Assembly: GCF_014699035.1 (NCBI RefSeq)
Contig: NZ_JACXAA010000002.1
Location: 434,001-498,000 of the forward strand
DNA from: Spirosoma validum
Lineage (GTDB): Bacteria; Bacteroidota; Bacteroidia; Cytophagales; Spirosomataceae
Direction: 5' to 3'
DNA length: 64,000 bases
The position numbers and the translations under genes were made by a program. Below are positions 35,581 to 44,328 of the stretch, piece by piece (the first letter of the stretch is position 1; each line of letters opens with the position of its first letter). Under the pieces are notes generated by a model. It had not been told where the DNA came from. It did no database searches and saw only the letters and a program-made list of their open reading frames with translations.

Positions 35581-36348
35581 ATGTTCAGACCCCGCGTCAT
35601 TCCGCTCTTGCTGCTCAGAAATAAGGGGCTGGTTAAATCGGTCAGGTTCCGAAACTACACCTACATTGGCGACCCGATCAACGCCGTTCGGATATTCAAT
35701 AACTTAAAAGCCGATGAATTAGTACTGCTTGATATTCTGGCTACGAAGGAGAAACGTTGCATCGACCTGGACGTAGTGCGGCAGGTTGGCGACGAAGCGA
35801 ACATGCCCGTTGCGGCTGGCGGGGGCATTCAGACCATTCAGCAGATCAAGAATTGCATCCATGCTGGTGCCGAAAAGGTGGTGATTAACTCATCCGCCAT
35901 CCGTACCCCCGACTTTATCAAAGCCGCTTCCGGGGAGTTTGGAAACTCAACCATCGTGGTAGCGATGGATGTAAAAAAGAATTTTTTCGGCAAACAGTAC
36001 GTGTATGCTGATGGTGGCAGTCGGTCAACGGGCCTCGATCCGGTCGATTGGGCTCAGCAACTGGAAGCCAACGGCGCGGGTGAATTGCTGGTAACCTCTA
36101 TTGACCACGACGGTATGATGCAGGGATACGATCTGGCCTTGATTCGTAAGCTGTCGGCGGTGGTTGAAATACCGGTTATTGCGGCTGGCGGAGCCGGTTG
36201 TTTAGCCGATCTGAAAGCCGCTACTGTGACCGCTCATGCCTCAGCCGTTGCCGCCGGTTCACTCTTCGTTTACCACGGCCCCCGCAAAGCCGTTCTGGTC
36301 AATTACCCCACAAACGATACGTTACGAACGCTGTTCAGTCCATCATGA
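35581..36348 (+). CDS. hisF: HisF-like ammonia-channelling subunit with the first catalytic Asp lost
   Basis: TIM-barrel partner of the HisH-like protein. G-D-P-I-N-A-V, L-V-L-L-D-I, A-A-G-G-G-I-Q-T, D-H-D-G-M-M-Q-G-Y-D and A-A-G-G-A-G are phosphate-binding and barrel motifs of HisF. Where true HisF has I-P-C-L-D-V, with Asp11 as a catalytic acid/base, this protein has I-P-L-L-L-L, so residue 11 is Leu. Asp130 is kept (A-M-D-V-K). Loss of Asp11 argues against imidazole glycerol phosphate synthesis and fits a role in passing ammonia to the WbpG-like enzyme. 255 residues, 41 bp after hisH, ATGA overlap with the next gene. Confidence 0.9.
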   Translation: MFRPRVIPLLLLRNKGLVKSVRFRNYTYIGDPINAVRIFNNLKADELVLLDILATKEKRCIDLDVVRQVGDEANMPVAAGGGIQTIQQIKNCIHAGAEKVVINSSAIRTPDFIKAASGEFGNSTIVVAMDVKKNFFGKQYVYADGGSRSTGLDPVDWAQQLEANGAGELLVTSIDHDGMMQGYDLALIRKLSAVVEIPVIAAGGAGCLADLKAATVTAHASAVAAGSLFVYHGPRKAVLVNYPTNDTLRTLFSPS

Positions 36349-37496
36349 AAATTTGCACAAAAGGTGTTTGGGACGAGACCATTCCCGGTATTTCCTTCGA
36401 TGACAACGGGGTGTCGAACTTCTGCTATCTTCAGGAGAAGTTAATGGCCGACTACCCACGCGGTGAGAAAGGACAGACTGACTGGGCAAAGCTGGTTTCG
36501 GACATGAAAGCGGCTGGCAAAGGCAAACGGTACGATTGTGTTTTGGGCGTCAGTGGGGGAGTAGATAGCTCGTATCTCTTACACCTGGCCCATGAGTACG
36601 GTCTGCGGCCGCTTGCTGTCAACCTGGACAACGGCTTTAGCCGCGACATTGCTGTTCAGAATATTTTTAACGTAACGTCGGCGCTGGGAATTGATCTGGA
36701 GACGTACGTGATTGATTACGAAGAGATTAAAGATTTGCTTCGGGCGTACATGAAAGCCGGTATGCCCTGGATTGACTCACCGACGGATCTGGCCATTAAA
36801 GCAACTATGTACAAAGTAGCCCGGGCCGAAGGAATCCCCTACATTCTTCGGGGCAATGATTTTCGGTCGGAAGGGAAACAGCCTAAAGAGTGGACGTATG
36901 CCGATAGTAAACAACTGCGGTTCATTCACCGGCAATTCGGTACGTCCGTTTCCCTGAAAACGTATCCCCTGCTGCCTTTGCCGCTGTTGATTTACTCCGG
37001 TTTGATAAAAGGCATAAAAGACATTCGGCCTTACTATTACCTCGACTATACCAAACAGGAGGCTAAACGCTTACTCATGGAAACGTACGGCTGGAAAGAC
37101 TATGGCGGACACCATCACGAAAACCTGTTCACCAAGTTCGCAATGGCGTACTGGCTCCCTCGAAAATTCGGCATCGACAAGCGAAAAATTACCCTCTCAG
37201 CCCAGGTTCTGAGTGGCGTTATGACGCGGCAGGAAGCGCTGACGCAGCTAAAACAACCCTTCGGAACGGAGGAAGAATTGGAAGACACCCGGGCATACGT
37301 AGTGAAAAAATTAGCCTTGTCCAACGACGAATTTCAACGGATTTGGTCGGCACCAACCCACAACACATTCGACTATCCATCCGACTACGCATTCATTTTT
37401 AAGCTAGTCCGAAATTTTCGGCCTGTTCTTAAAAAATTATACGCCTTTACACCTATGTCGGTTTCGGCCAACGACATGATTGGAGCTAAAAGCTGA
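36345..37496 (+). CDS. wbpG: WbpG-like N-acetyl sugar amidotransferase
   Basis: PP-loop ATP pyrophosphatase that would convert an acetamido to an acetamidino group using ammonia from HisH/HisF. G-V-S-G-G-V-D-S-S-Y (residues 68-77) is the PP-loop; G-N-D-F-R-S-E-G-K-Q-P-K-E-W and H-H-H-E-N-L-F-T-K-F are later family blocks. Many relatives have two C-x2-C pairs at the start; here only Cys4 and Cys27 remain, so a zinc knuckle is unlikely. The frame is open to 36198, but the ATG at 36345 overlaps the hisF stop by 4 bp (383 residues). Confidence 0.88.
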   Translation: MKICTKGVWDETIPGISFDDNGVSNFCYLQEKLMADYPRGEKGQTDWAKLVSDMKAAGKGKRYDCVLGVSGGVDSSYLLHLAHEYGLRPLAVNLDNGFSRDIAVQNIFNVTSALGIDLETYVIDYEEIKDLLRAYMKAGMPWIDSPTDLAIKATMYKVARAEGIPYILRGNDFRSEGKQPKEWTYADSKQLRFIHRQFGTSVSLKTYPLLPLPLLIYSGLIKGIKDIRPYYYLDYTKQEAKRLLMETYGWKDYGGHHHENLFTKFAMAYWLPRKFGIDKRKITLSAQVLSGVMTRQEALTQLKQPFGTEEELEDTRAYVVKKLALSNDEFQRIWSAPTHNTFDYPSDYAFIFKLVRNFRPVLKKLYAFTPMSVSANDMIGAKS

Positions 37497-37508
37497 CAGT
37501 AGCGATTT

Positions 37509-38576
37509 ATGATTTCTGAACAGCCGATACGACTAGCCGAAATGAGCACGACGAGTGAGCCGTATCAGTTCGGTACGTTAACGCACCTGACGCCTGAACT
37601 TGAAAGGACGATTTCCGCGTTTCTGGAAACCTGCCCCGGCTTTCACTACTTTCAGTCACCCCGTTTTTTTTCTGTTTGCTATTCATCGAAAACACTCACG
37701 CCCTGTTACATCATTGCCCGGCAACAGCTGGCCATCGTCGGTGTGTTATTGTATGTCAAACAGGTACAGATAACCCTGCCGGTGGCCTCCTTTTTGTCGA
37801 GCCGAACCCTTATCTTGGGCGGACCGGTTGTCCACAATAACCTACCGGCGATTGTCGATGGACTGCTTCATTTTTATCAGAACAACTGCCCGGCAACGCT
37901 CTACACGCAGGTTAGAAATCTGTCTGATACGTCTGCGTACAAAGACGAGTTTATTCGCTACGGGTTTGCCTACGACGATCACCTGACGATACTGATTGAC
38001 CTGACCCGTTCCGAAACGGAGCTTTGGCAGGACGTATCGACCAAACGACGTAACCAGATCCGGCGGGCCGAAAAAGAAGGTTGTATAGCCGAAAAACAGG
38101 ACTCGTTACCGGCGCTGCGAGCCAGCTATTCAATTCTGGAAGAAGTGTATCAACGAGCCAGATTACCATTGCCTGACGTTGGCCATTTCGAGTCGTTATA
38201 CCAGCAGGCAGACGACCATTCGGGACTTCGACTATTCACCGTAAGCTGGCAGGGCGAGATCATTGCCTGTATGTTTTGTCTGGCTCACGGCAACGTATTA
38301 TTCGATTATTATGCGGGAGCCTACAGTCGGCATTATAAAAAGTATCCGAACGATTTACTGCCGTGGTGGGTGCTTAGGTGGGCAAAAGAAAATGACTTCG
38401 TCCGTTTTGATTTCGGAGGAGCTGGCAAGCCGGGGATTCCGTACGGCGTGCGGGACTACAAAAAACAGTTTGGCGGAGAACTCGTCAGTTACGGACGGTA
38501 CGAACGAGCGCATTATCCTCATACGTTTTCCGTCATTCGCAACGCCTTCACGCTCTGGCAGCGATTTACCCGATGA
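37509..38576 (+). CDS. FemAB-like GNAT-fold acyltransferase
   Basis: Predicted aminoacyl- or acyltransferase with the tandem GNAT fold of FemAB/BioF2-like proteins. W-Q-D-V-S-T-K-R-R-N-Q-I-R-R-A-E-K-E-G (about 178-196) is the usual core motif, followed by L-F-T-V-S-W-Q-G-E-I-I-A-C-M-F and F-D-F-G-G-A-G-K-P-G-I-P-Y-G-V-R-D-Y-K-K near the end. 355 residues. A second Met at residue 13 is also possible as start. It overlaps the aminotransferase gene by 4 bp, so acylation of the amino sugar made next door is plausible but not proven. Confidence 0.75.
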   Translation: MISEQPIRLAEMSTTSEPYQFGTLTHLTPELERTISAFLETCPGFHYFQSPRFFSVCYSSKTLTPCYIIARQQLAIVGVLLYVKQVQITLPVASFLSSRTLILGGPVVHNNLPAIVDGLLHFYQNNCPATLYTQVRNLSDTSAYKDEFIRYGFAYDDHLTILIDLTRSETELWQDVSTKRRNQIRRAEKEGCIAEKQDSLPALRASYSILEEVYQRARLPLPDVGHFESLYQQADDHSGLRLFTVSWQGEIIACMFCLAHGNVLFDYYAGAYSRHYKKYPNDLLPWWVLRWAKENDFVRFDFGGAGKPGIPYGVRDYKKQFGGELVSYGRYERAHYPHTFSVIRNAFTLWQRFTR

Positions 38577-39757
38577 TTCCCCGGTTTAACTACTCATTTT
38601 CGGTACGGGAGGTTTGGGGGGCAATGTCCGCTTTATTTGCGAAAGAGCCGTCAGGAGCCCCGGTTTATACCCGTCTATTTCCGGCTGCTACGGTCTACGA
38701 AATTAGTAGCGCGCGGGCCGGAATTGCTTACGCTCTGGCTGCACTTCAGCTTCCAGAAAACGCCCGTGTCGGCGTACAACCCTACACCTGCTCGTCGGTT
38801 ATGGTAGCTATTCAGAAGGCCGGTTTCAGGTTGGTCTTTATCGATATTGATGAAACCCTTACGCTCGATACCAACGATTTAGCCGACAAGCTTACGGGGC
38901 TGGATGCGCTTATCGTCACACACACGTTCGGCATTTCGGCCAAGGTAGCGCGGATTAAAGAGTTGGTGGAAGATTTGCCCGTTATTGAAGACTGTGCCCA
39001 CGCGTTTGGTAGTCGATACGACGGCGTTCAGGTCGGAAACTTCTTCGACATGGCCGTTTTTTCATTTGGTAATGGCAAATTTCCAGCTCTCGGCAGTGGA
39101 GGCTTACTGGTCGTTAACAACCGTCAGTACGTGGATGCCGTTAACGAGCGGATGCATCAGTTAAAACCGAATAGCCTATTCAGCGAATTGGCCTTTGTGG
39201 GTCGTCAGCTTATCAAATCACTGCTCTATTCGCGAGTGGGATACTCCTTGATTTACAAGTTCTTCAGTAGACGGTTGGCCGATAGGGGCAAGCAAATTGA
39301 CACTCATTCCGGCTTGGAAAACGAAATATACAGGACCGTGAAAGGACGACTTCGGACAGACGTAGCAGAAATCCAGGCCGCAGCCATCCGACAGCGACGT
39401 AACGCACTGGCTATCATCGATAAACACAACGCTACGTTCAATTTTATCTATAATCAAGACCCGGACAGTACGTGTTTTGCGCTGGTCTGCTTGCATGAGC
39501 AACGGGACGATTTGTTCAATCACCTCATCCAGGGCGGTATCGGCGCAGGAAAGCATTTTCAACATGCCAGTTTGTGGGCATCCTCGTTTGGCTATCAGCG
39601 TGGCGACCGCCCCCATTTTGATCAACTGGTTGAACAGGTCATCACAATTCCCTGCCACGACGCACTAACCCAAACCGATCTGTCGATCATTGATGAAGCC
39701 CTCGCCCGCTATGCAAAACGTGGGTCATTCAGGGAGCAGCTCACCGCCTTTTCATGA
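38573..39757 (+). CDS. DegT/DnrJ/EryC1-type PLP aminotransferase, divergent
   Basis: Fold-type I aminotransferase. I-S-S-A-R-A-G-I-A-Y-A-L (about 42-53), P-Y-T-C-S-S-V-M, V-I-E-D-C-A-H-A-F-G-S (about 142-152) and F-S-F-G-N-G-K-F-P-A-L with PLP lysine Lys169 keep the active site. It is quite different from the WbpE and WecE proteins of this locus, so it probably uses a third keto-sugar. 394 residues. Overlaps both neighbours by 4 bp in the cassette 37509-41602. Confidence 0.8.
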   Translation: MIPRFNYSFSVREVWGAMSALFAKEPSGAPVYTRLFPAATVYEISSARAGIAYALAALQLPENARVGVQPYTCSSVMVAIQKAGFRLVFIDIDETLTLDTNDLADKLTGLDALIVTHTFGISAKVARIKELVEDLPVIEDCAHAFGSRYDGVQVGNFFDMAVFSFGNGKFPALGSGGLLVVNNRQYVDAVNERMHQLKPNSLFSELAFVGRQLIKSLLYSRVGYSLIYKFFSRRLADRGKQIDTHSGLENEIYRTVKGRLRTDVAEIQAAAIRQRRNALAIIDKHNATFNFIYNQDPDSTCFALVCLHEQRDDLFNHLIQGGIGAGKHFQHASLWASSFGYQRGDRPHFDQLVEQVITIPCHDALTQTDLSIIDEALARYAKRGSFREQLTAFS

Positions 39758-40845
39758 AGAAAAAGATACTTGTTGATATTAATCACCCGGCTCACGTTCA
39801 CCTGTTTCGACATTTCATTGGCGAGATGAAAGCGGCTGGCTACGAGGTGTTTGTCACGGCTAAAAATGTAGAGTCGATCGTTAGCTTGCTTACCCGCTAC
39901 GGCATTCCTTTTATCCTGACGGGTCGCAAAAAAGATGGACTATTCTGGAAATACATCGTTGAGTTTTTTCATGTACTGAACGTACTCTGGCTCGTCGTTA
40001 CGAAACGCATTGAGTACGGCATTGGAGTGTCTATGGTGCTGCCGGTGGTGTCGACCGTAACCGGCATGAAGTCGTTTTGTCTGGATGATGACGACGTAGC
40101 AGTTACGCCTGTTTTCGGGAAGTTTGTTTCCTGGGCGGATGTTAACCTGACGCCCAGCGCTCTTGCCTACGAGAACAGAGGCCCCAATCACGTTTGTCAT
40201 GCCAGTTTTCATGAGCTAGCGTATCTGCATCCGAATCGGTTTACGCCTGATCCGGCCATTCTGGACGAGGTCGGGGTTGTACCGCATGAACCTTTCTTTG
40301 TGTTGCGGTTCAACGCCTTTAAAGCCCACCACGACGAGGGTGCCCAAGGCCTGTCGATGGAGCAAAAACGAGCCTTGGTTGCTCTGCTGGAACCACACGG
40401 AAAACTCTTTATAACCACGGAACGTAGCATTGATCCGGAATTGAAAAAGTACCAGGTGCCGGTTTCGCCGGAGAAAATTCATTCGCTCATGTACTATGCT
40501 TCCCTATTCATCGGCGACAGCCAGACCATGACTTCGGAAGCCGCTTTGCTGGGTACGCCCGCCATCAAACTGAACTCGTTCGCTGGTCGACTTTCCATTC
40601 CCAACGAGCTCGAACAGCGTTACGAACTCTGTTACTCGTTTCTGCCGGGCGACTTCGATAAGATGCTGCTCCAGATAAATAAACTGCTGGAAACGCCCGA
40701 TCTAAAAGCAGAGTGGAATCGCCGAAAAGAGCGTATGCTGGCCGATAAGATTGACCTGACTACGTTTCTGGTTGGCTTTGTTACGAACTATCCCGAGAGT
40801 TTCAGTCAGGTAAATCAGAAAGTAGTCCATGATTCGCTGTCCTGA
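39754..40845 (+). CDS. DUF354 family protein (GT-B / UDP-GlcNAc 2-epimerase-like fold)
   Basis: Begins K-I-L-V-D-I-N-H-P-A-H-V-H-L-F-R, diagnostic of DUF354. F-V-L-R-F-N-A-F-K-A-H-H-D and G-D-S-Q-T-M-T-S-E-A-A-L-L-G-T-P-A-I (about 252-269) match the C-terminal nucleotide-binding half. The family is frequent in bacterial and archaeal surface glycan loci and is thought to be glycosyltransferase-like, but its reaction is not established. 363 residues. Confidence 0.85.
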   Translation: MKKKILVDINHPAHVHLFRHFIGEMKAAGYEVFVTAKNVESIVSLLTRYGIPFILTGRKKDGLFWKYIVEFFHVLNVLWLVVTKRIEYGIGVSMVLPVVSTVTGMKSFCLDDDDVAVTPVFGKFVSWADVNLTPSALAYENRGPNHVCHASFHELAYLHPNRFTPDPAILDEVGVVPHEPFFVLRFNAFKAHHDEGAQGLSMEQKRALVALLEPHGKLFITTERSIDPELKKYQVPVSPEKIHSLMYYASLFIGDSQTMTSEAALLGTPAIKLNSFAGRLSIPNELEQRYELCYSFLPGDFDKMLLQINKLLETPDLKAEWNRRKERMLADKIDLTTFLVGFVTNYPESFSQVNQKVVHDSLS

Positions 40846-40849
40846 TCGT

Positions 40850-41602
40850 ATGGATTTTTCGCTGAAAAAATACCAGACGCTGCTGACCAGCTTGCTCCAG
40901 GCAGGGTATGACTTTCAAACGTTTGACTGTTTTCTGAAAGATGCCATCCCAAAAACCATCGTCCTGCGGCACGACGTCGATCGGCTACCTGAACATGCGC
41001 TGCGGTTTGCCGAACTGCAACGGGGTTTGGGAATCACGGGCGTCTATTATTTTAGATCCGTGCCCCAGAGTTGGGACGAACGGATTATCCGGAAAATCGC
41101 TACGTTAGGCCATGAGATTGGGTACCACTACGAATGCCTGACCACCTGCAAAGGCAATCTATCACTAGCTATACAGGATTTTGAGAAAAACCTGATGGCT
41201 CTCCGTCGCTTGGCGCCGGTATTGACGGTGTGTATGCACGGTAGTCCGCTGTCTCGTTTTGATTCCCGGGATCTTTGGAAAACGTATAACTACCGCGACT
41301 TTGGCATAACGGGTGAACCGTATTTCGATGTCGATTTCACGAACGTACTGTATCTGACCGACACAGGCCGGCGGTGGGATGGTGAGAAAGTTAGCGTTCG
41401 CGACAAGGTCAATTCTGGATTTAATCTCGTTTTTCGACAGACGGATGATATCATTCAGGCGGCACAGCAGAAGGCTTTACCGAATCAGGTAATGTTTACG
41501 TTTCATCCACAACGCTGGAGCGATAATACGTTCTTCTGGCTAAAAGAGGCAACGTCTCAGAGAATCAAGAACGTAGTGAAACATTATTTCTTCGTTAGGT
41601 AA
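40850..41602 (+). CDS. Polysaccharide deacetylase-like protein (NodB fold)
   Basis: NodB-type beta/alpha barrel. R-H-D-V-D-R (residues 40-45) supplies the catalytic Asp and metal Asp, and G-H-E-I-G-Y-H-Y-E (about 86) is the H-x3-H-like metal motif. M-F-T-F-H-P-Q-R-W near the end provides another His. Start: an ATG at 40829 would overlap DUF354 by 17 bp; the ATG at 40850, 4 bp after the stop, is taken (250 residues). It has no signal peptide, so it may act in the cytoplasm on a sugar nucleotide or lipid-linked sugar. Confidence 0.75.
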   Translation: MDFSLKKYQTLLTSLLQAGYDFQTFDCFLKDAIPKTIVLRHDVDRLPEHALRFAELQRGLGITGVYYFRSVPQSWDERIIRKIATLGHEIGYHYECLTTCKGNLSLAIQDFEKNLMALRRLAPVLTVCMHGSPLSRFDSRDLWKTYNYRDFGITGEPYFDVDFTNVLYLTDTGRRWDGEKVSVRDKVNSGFNLVFRQTDDIIQAAQQKALPNQVMFTFHPQRWSDNTFFWLKEATSQRIKNVVKHYFFVR

Positions 41603-41636
41603 TAACTGTATTCTCTAGTTATCAGTCCAATACGTT

Positions 41637-42062
41637 ATGAATCAATGGTTTTCTAAAGCGCACCTCAGAATCCTGGCGGCAGTCTATACTGTCATGATTC
41701 TGTTGCTGGTAACACTCCCGATCAACGGTGAGGATCAGGTATTGGGAAAGCTTAATGATAACTACGTTCTACAAGTTCGGTATGATTATATTTCCCATAC
41801 GCTACTGTTCATTCCCTGGACGGTGCTGATGTGGTGGGGATACTCATTGCGGCTTAAGACCAACAAAGAGCAGCGGATATGGTTCGCTGCGGTTCTGGGT
41901 TTTGCCATTGCCTGTGAATACATCCAGTTGCCCTTAACGTACCGAACCTTCAACGTAAATGATCTTTTGGCCAACCTGTTGGGCGTATTGCTTGGCTTTC
42001 TATTGGCCAGGGGCTTGAGTAAGAGCAACGTGGAACAACAGCCTAAAAGGCTCAACGACTAG
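41637..42062 (+). CDS. VanZ-like family small membrane protein
   Basis: 141 residues with about four membrane helices. D-K/Y-I-S-H-T-L-L-F-I-P-W (about 50-62) and C-E-Y-I-Q-L-P-L-T-Y-R-T-F-N-V-N-D-L-L-A-N (about 92-112) are the VanZ-like core motifs, where relatives read H-x3-F and E-x2-Q-x3-R-x3-D-x3-N. The family's molecular function is not known. Placed 34 bp after the deacetylase-like gene and 14 bp before a large glycosyltransferase. Confidence 0.8.
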   Translation: MNQWFSKAHLRILAAVYTVMILLLVTLPINGEDQVLGKLNDNYVLQVRYDYISHTLLFIPWTVLMWWGYSLRLKTNKEQRIWFAAVLGFAIACEYIQLPLTYRTFNVNDLLANLLGVLLGFLLARGLSKSNVEQQPKRLND

Positions 42063-42076
42063 TTCAGACTGGTTTT

Positions 42077-44305
42077 ATGCTACCTCGTCAACATAACTTT
42101 ATTGCGCTGAATAAAACCTTTTTATCCAGCAACATTCCTACTGTTTTGAATCCATTTACGGCCAGTCAAACCGATACGACCACGCTACGCTTTCGCTTCA
42201 TGATCATAAGCTCCTGCCCGGAGGACTGGGGGGGGAGTGAAGAATTATGGGGGACGAGTGCTCAAGCATTAGCCAGAACTGGACATCGGGTGTTTGTTTT
42301 CAAGACGAAGGTCAATCCGGAGCATCCACGTATCATCGATTTACGACAGGCTGGTTGTATCGTCACGGATCTCTATCACTTGTCTCCTTTGCCAGATGGC
42401 TGGTCGACCGAAACAGACTGGACGCTACAAACACTGGACCATAACCTTCGGGCCATTCAGCCGCATCTTACGATTGTCGCGCAGGGAAGCAACTTCGATG
42501 GTATGCCCTATGCGGATCTGTGCCGCCGTTCCAACTATCCATACGTATTGATTGCCCAGAAAGCGGTTGACGATCTTTATCCAATGGATGCTGACCGGTC
42601 TCGTTTTCAGCAGGCTTACCAGACCGCCAAGTGTGCTTTTTTTGTCTCTCGCCACAACCTTGAGCTGACTCGGCTCCAGTTAGCGCTTCCCTTACCGAAT
42701 GGCAAAGTCATCGTCAATCCGGTCAATGTTCCTTACGATCCACCGGGCGACAATCCATTTCCTAATACTACTGGAGTGCTACGTCTGGCCTGCATTGCTC
42801 GTTTATTTGTGCTGGAAAAAGGGCAGGATCTATTGTTGCAGGTACTGGCAAAGGCTAAATGGCGATCACGGGAGCTCTGCGTCACGTTTTTTGGCGAGGG
42901 ACCGAATCGGATAGCCTTGGAGGAGATGGCTGGGTTCCTGGGCATAACCGACCGTGTTCATTTTGCGGGTCATGTTAGCGACCCGGCTGCGATATGGCAA
43001 ACGCACCATGCCCTGATTTTACCCTCCCGTAGCGAAGGACTGCCCCTTGCCCTTGTGGAAGCGATGCTGTGCGGACGACCCGCTATTGCGGCCAGGGCGG
43101 GTGGGATTGATGAAGTCCTAGTCGATAACGTAACGGGTTTTCTGGCGGTTTCACCTTCCGATATGGCGTTGGACGAAGCGCTCGAACGGGCCTGGAATCG
43201 CCGAAACGAATGGCCAGCACTGGGGGCAGAAGCCTCGCGTTACATCCGAACCATTATACCGCCCAACGCGACTCAACAGTTTATCCGACAAGTACTTGAC
43301 GTCGTTCATCAACTGCATCCGCCTGTCGAGTCCAGTGCGCCTAGCAACCAGCCACTCATATCGATCATTATTCCTACGTACAATCGGGGGCATCTCATCG
43401 AACGGGCCATCCGCAGTGTGCGCGCTCAGACGTACACCAACTGGCAGCTCATTGTTGTCGACGACGGATCGACCGACGATACCCGCCAGCAACTCGCCAG
43501 TGCTACCGACATCGAGTATCACTACCAGGATAATCAGGGACAGGGATCGGCCCGCAATGCTGGTTTGCGTCATAGTCGGGGTGAGTACATTGCCTCGCTC
43601 GACTCGGACGATGAATGGTACCCAAACTTTTTGTCGGAGAGTGTGGCCATGCTCCAGAAACACGAGTTAGACTTTGTGTTTTCCAACTATACCAACAGTC
43701 TGGGTAATGATGCCTGTATTTACTTCCTGCTTCAACCCAATGGACGACAGCGCTATTGCACCCAACCCGACGAAAATTGGTGGCTGCTTACGCCAGCTCA
43801 GGCTCGCCATCTAATGATTGAATCCTGTCCGGCGATCTCGTCGTCGATGGTGATGCGCCGAAGCACTATGCCGCCCGCCTGGAACGAAACCATGATCATT
43901 GCGGATGACTGGTGTCTGCTGCTAGACATGGTGGTGAACCGGCCCTGTCGCGTTGCTTTCACGCTCACCCAGAACTGGTACAAACACATTCACGACAGCA
44001 ACATCTATGACCAGCGGGATGCAGGACAGGTAGCTCAGGAGTTAGGTTTTCACGACGAAACACTATTACTGAAGCGGTTTCAGCACCTGTTAAGTCCGGC
44101 AGAACGGGGCATTTTCCGGAAACGTATTGGGTTCCATCACCTGAAATATGCCTCCATCAGTCGACGGCAGGGTGCGTCATTCAGCCATGTGATGAAACAC
44201 CTGGTCATCGGCCTCAGTTTATCGCCTGCCCCGATGAGTCGGCGAATTCTGAGAAAGATAGTGTATCGGCTGCGCCCTTTCCTGAAAAAACAACTGGCTA
44301 ACTAA
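42077..44305 (+). CDS. Fused GT4-GT2 bifunctional glycosyltransferase
   Basis: 742 residues with two catalytic modules. Residues about 40-410 are a GT-B/GT4 domain: W-G-G-S-E-E-L-W, F-V-L-E-K-G-Q-D-L-L and P-S-R-S-E-G-L-P-L-A-L-V-E-A-M-L-C-G-R-P (about 315-334). Residues about 428-742 are GT2: I-S-I-I-I-P-T-Y-N-R-G, V-V-D-D-G-S-T-D-D-T (about 459-468), G-S-A-R-N-A-G-L-R and L-D-S-D-D-E-W (about 507-513). One polypeptide could add two successive sugars. Possible alternative start at Met42. Last plus-strand gene before the UbiA-type gene, convergent with it by 23 bp. Confidence 0.88.
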   Translation: MLPRQHNFIALNKTFLSSNIPTVLNPFTASQTDTTTLRFRFMIISSCPEDWGGSEELWGTSAQALARTGHRVFVFKTKVNPEHPRIIDLRQAGCIVTDLYHLSPLPDGWSTETDWTLQTLDHNLRAIQPHLTIVAQGSNFDGMPYADLCRRSNYPYVLIAQKAVDDLYPMDADRSRFQQAYQTAKCAFFVSRHNLELTRLQLALPLPNGKVIVNPVNVPYDPPGDNPFPNTTGVLRLACIARLFVLEKGQDLLLQVLAKAKWRSRELCVTFFGEGPNRIALEEMAGFLGITDRVHFAGHVSDPAAIWQTHHALILPSRSEGLPLALVEAMLCGRPAIAARAGGIDEVLVDNVTGFLAVSPSDMALDEALERAWNRRNEWPALGAEASRYIRTIIPPNATQQFIRQVLDVVHQLHPPVESSAPSNQPLISIIIPTYNRGHLIERAIRSVRAQTYTNWQLIVVDDGSTDDTRQQLASATDIEYHYQDNQGQGSARNAGLRHSRGEYIASLDSDDEWYPNFLSESVAMLQKHELDFVFSNYTNSLGNDACIYFLLQPNGRQRYCTQPDENWWLLTPAQARHLMIESCPAISSSMVMRRSTMPPAWNETMIIADDWCLLLDMVVNRPCRVAFTLTQNWYKHIHDSNIYDQRDAGQVAQELGFHDETLLLKRFQHLLSPAERGIFRKRIGFHHLKYASISRRQGASFSHVMKHLVIGLSLSPAPMSRRILRKIVYRLRPFLKKQLAN

Positions 44306-44328
44306 TCTGGGCATGTTGCCGGGTATAG

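Noticed and set aside
34895..36348. HisH and HisF as histidine biosynthesis genes
   Set aside because: No other his genes are adjacent, HisF lacks Asp11, and a WbpG-like gene overlaps hisF.
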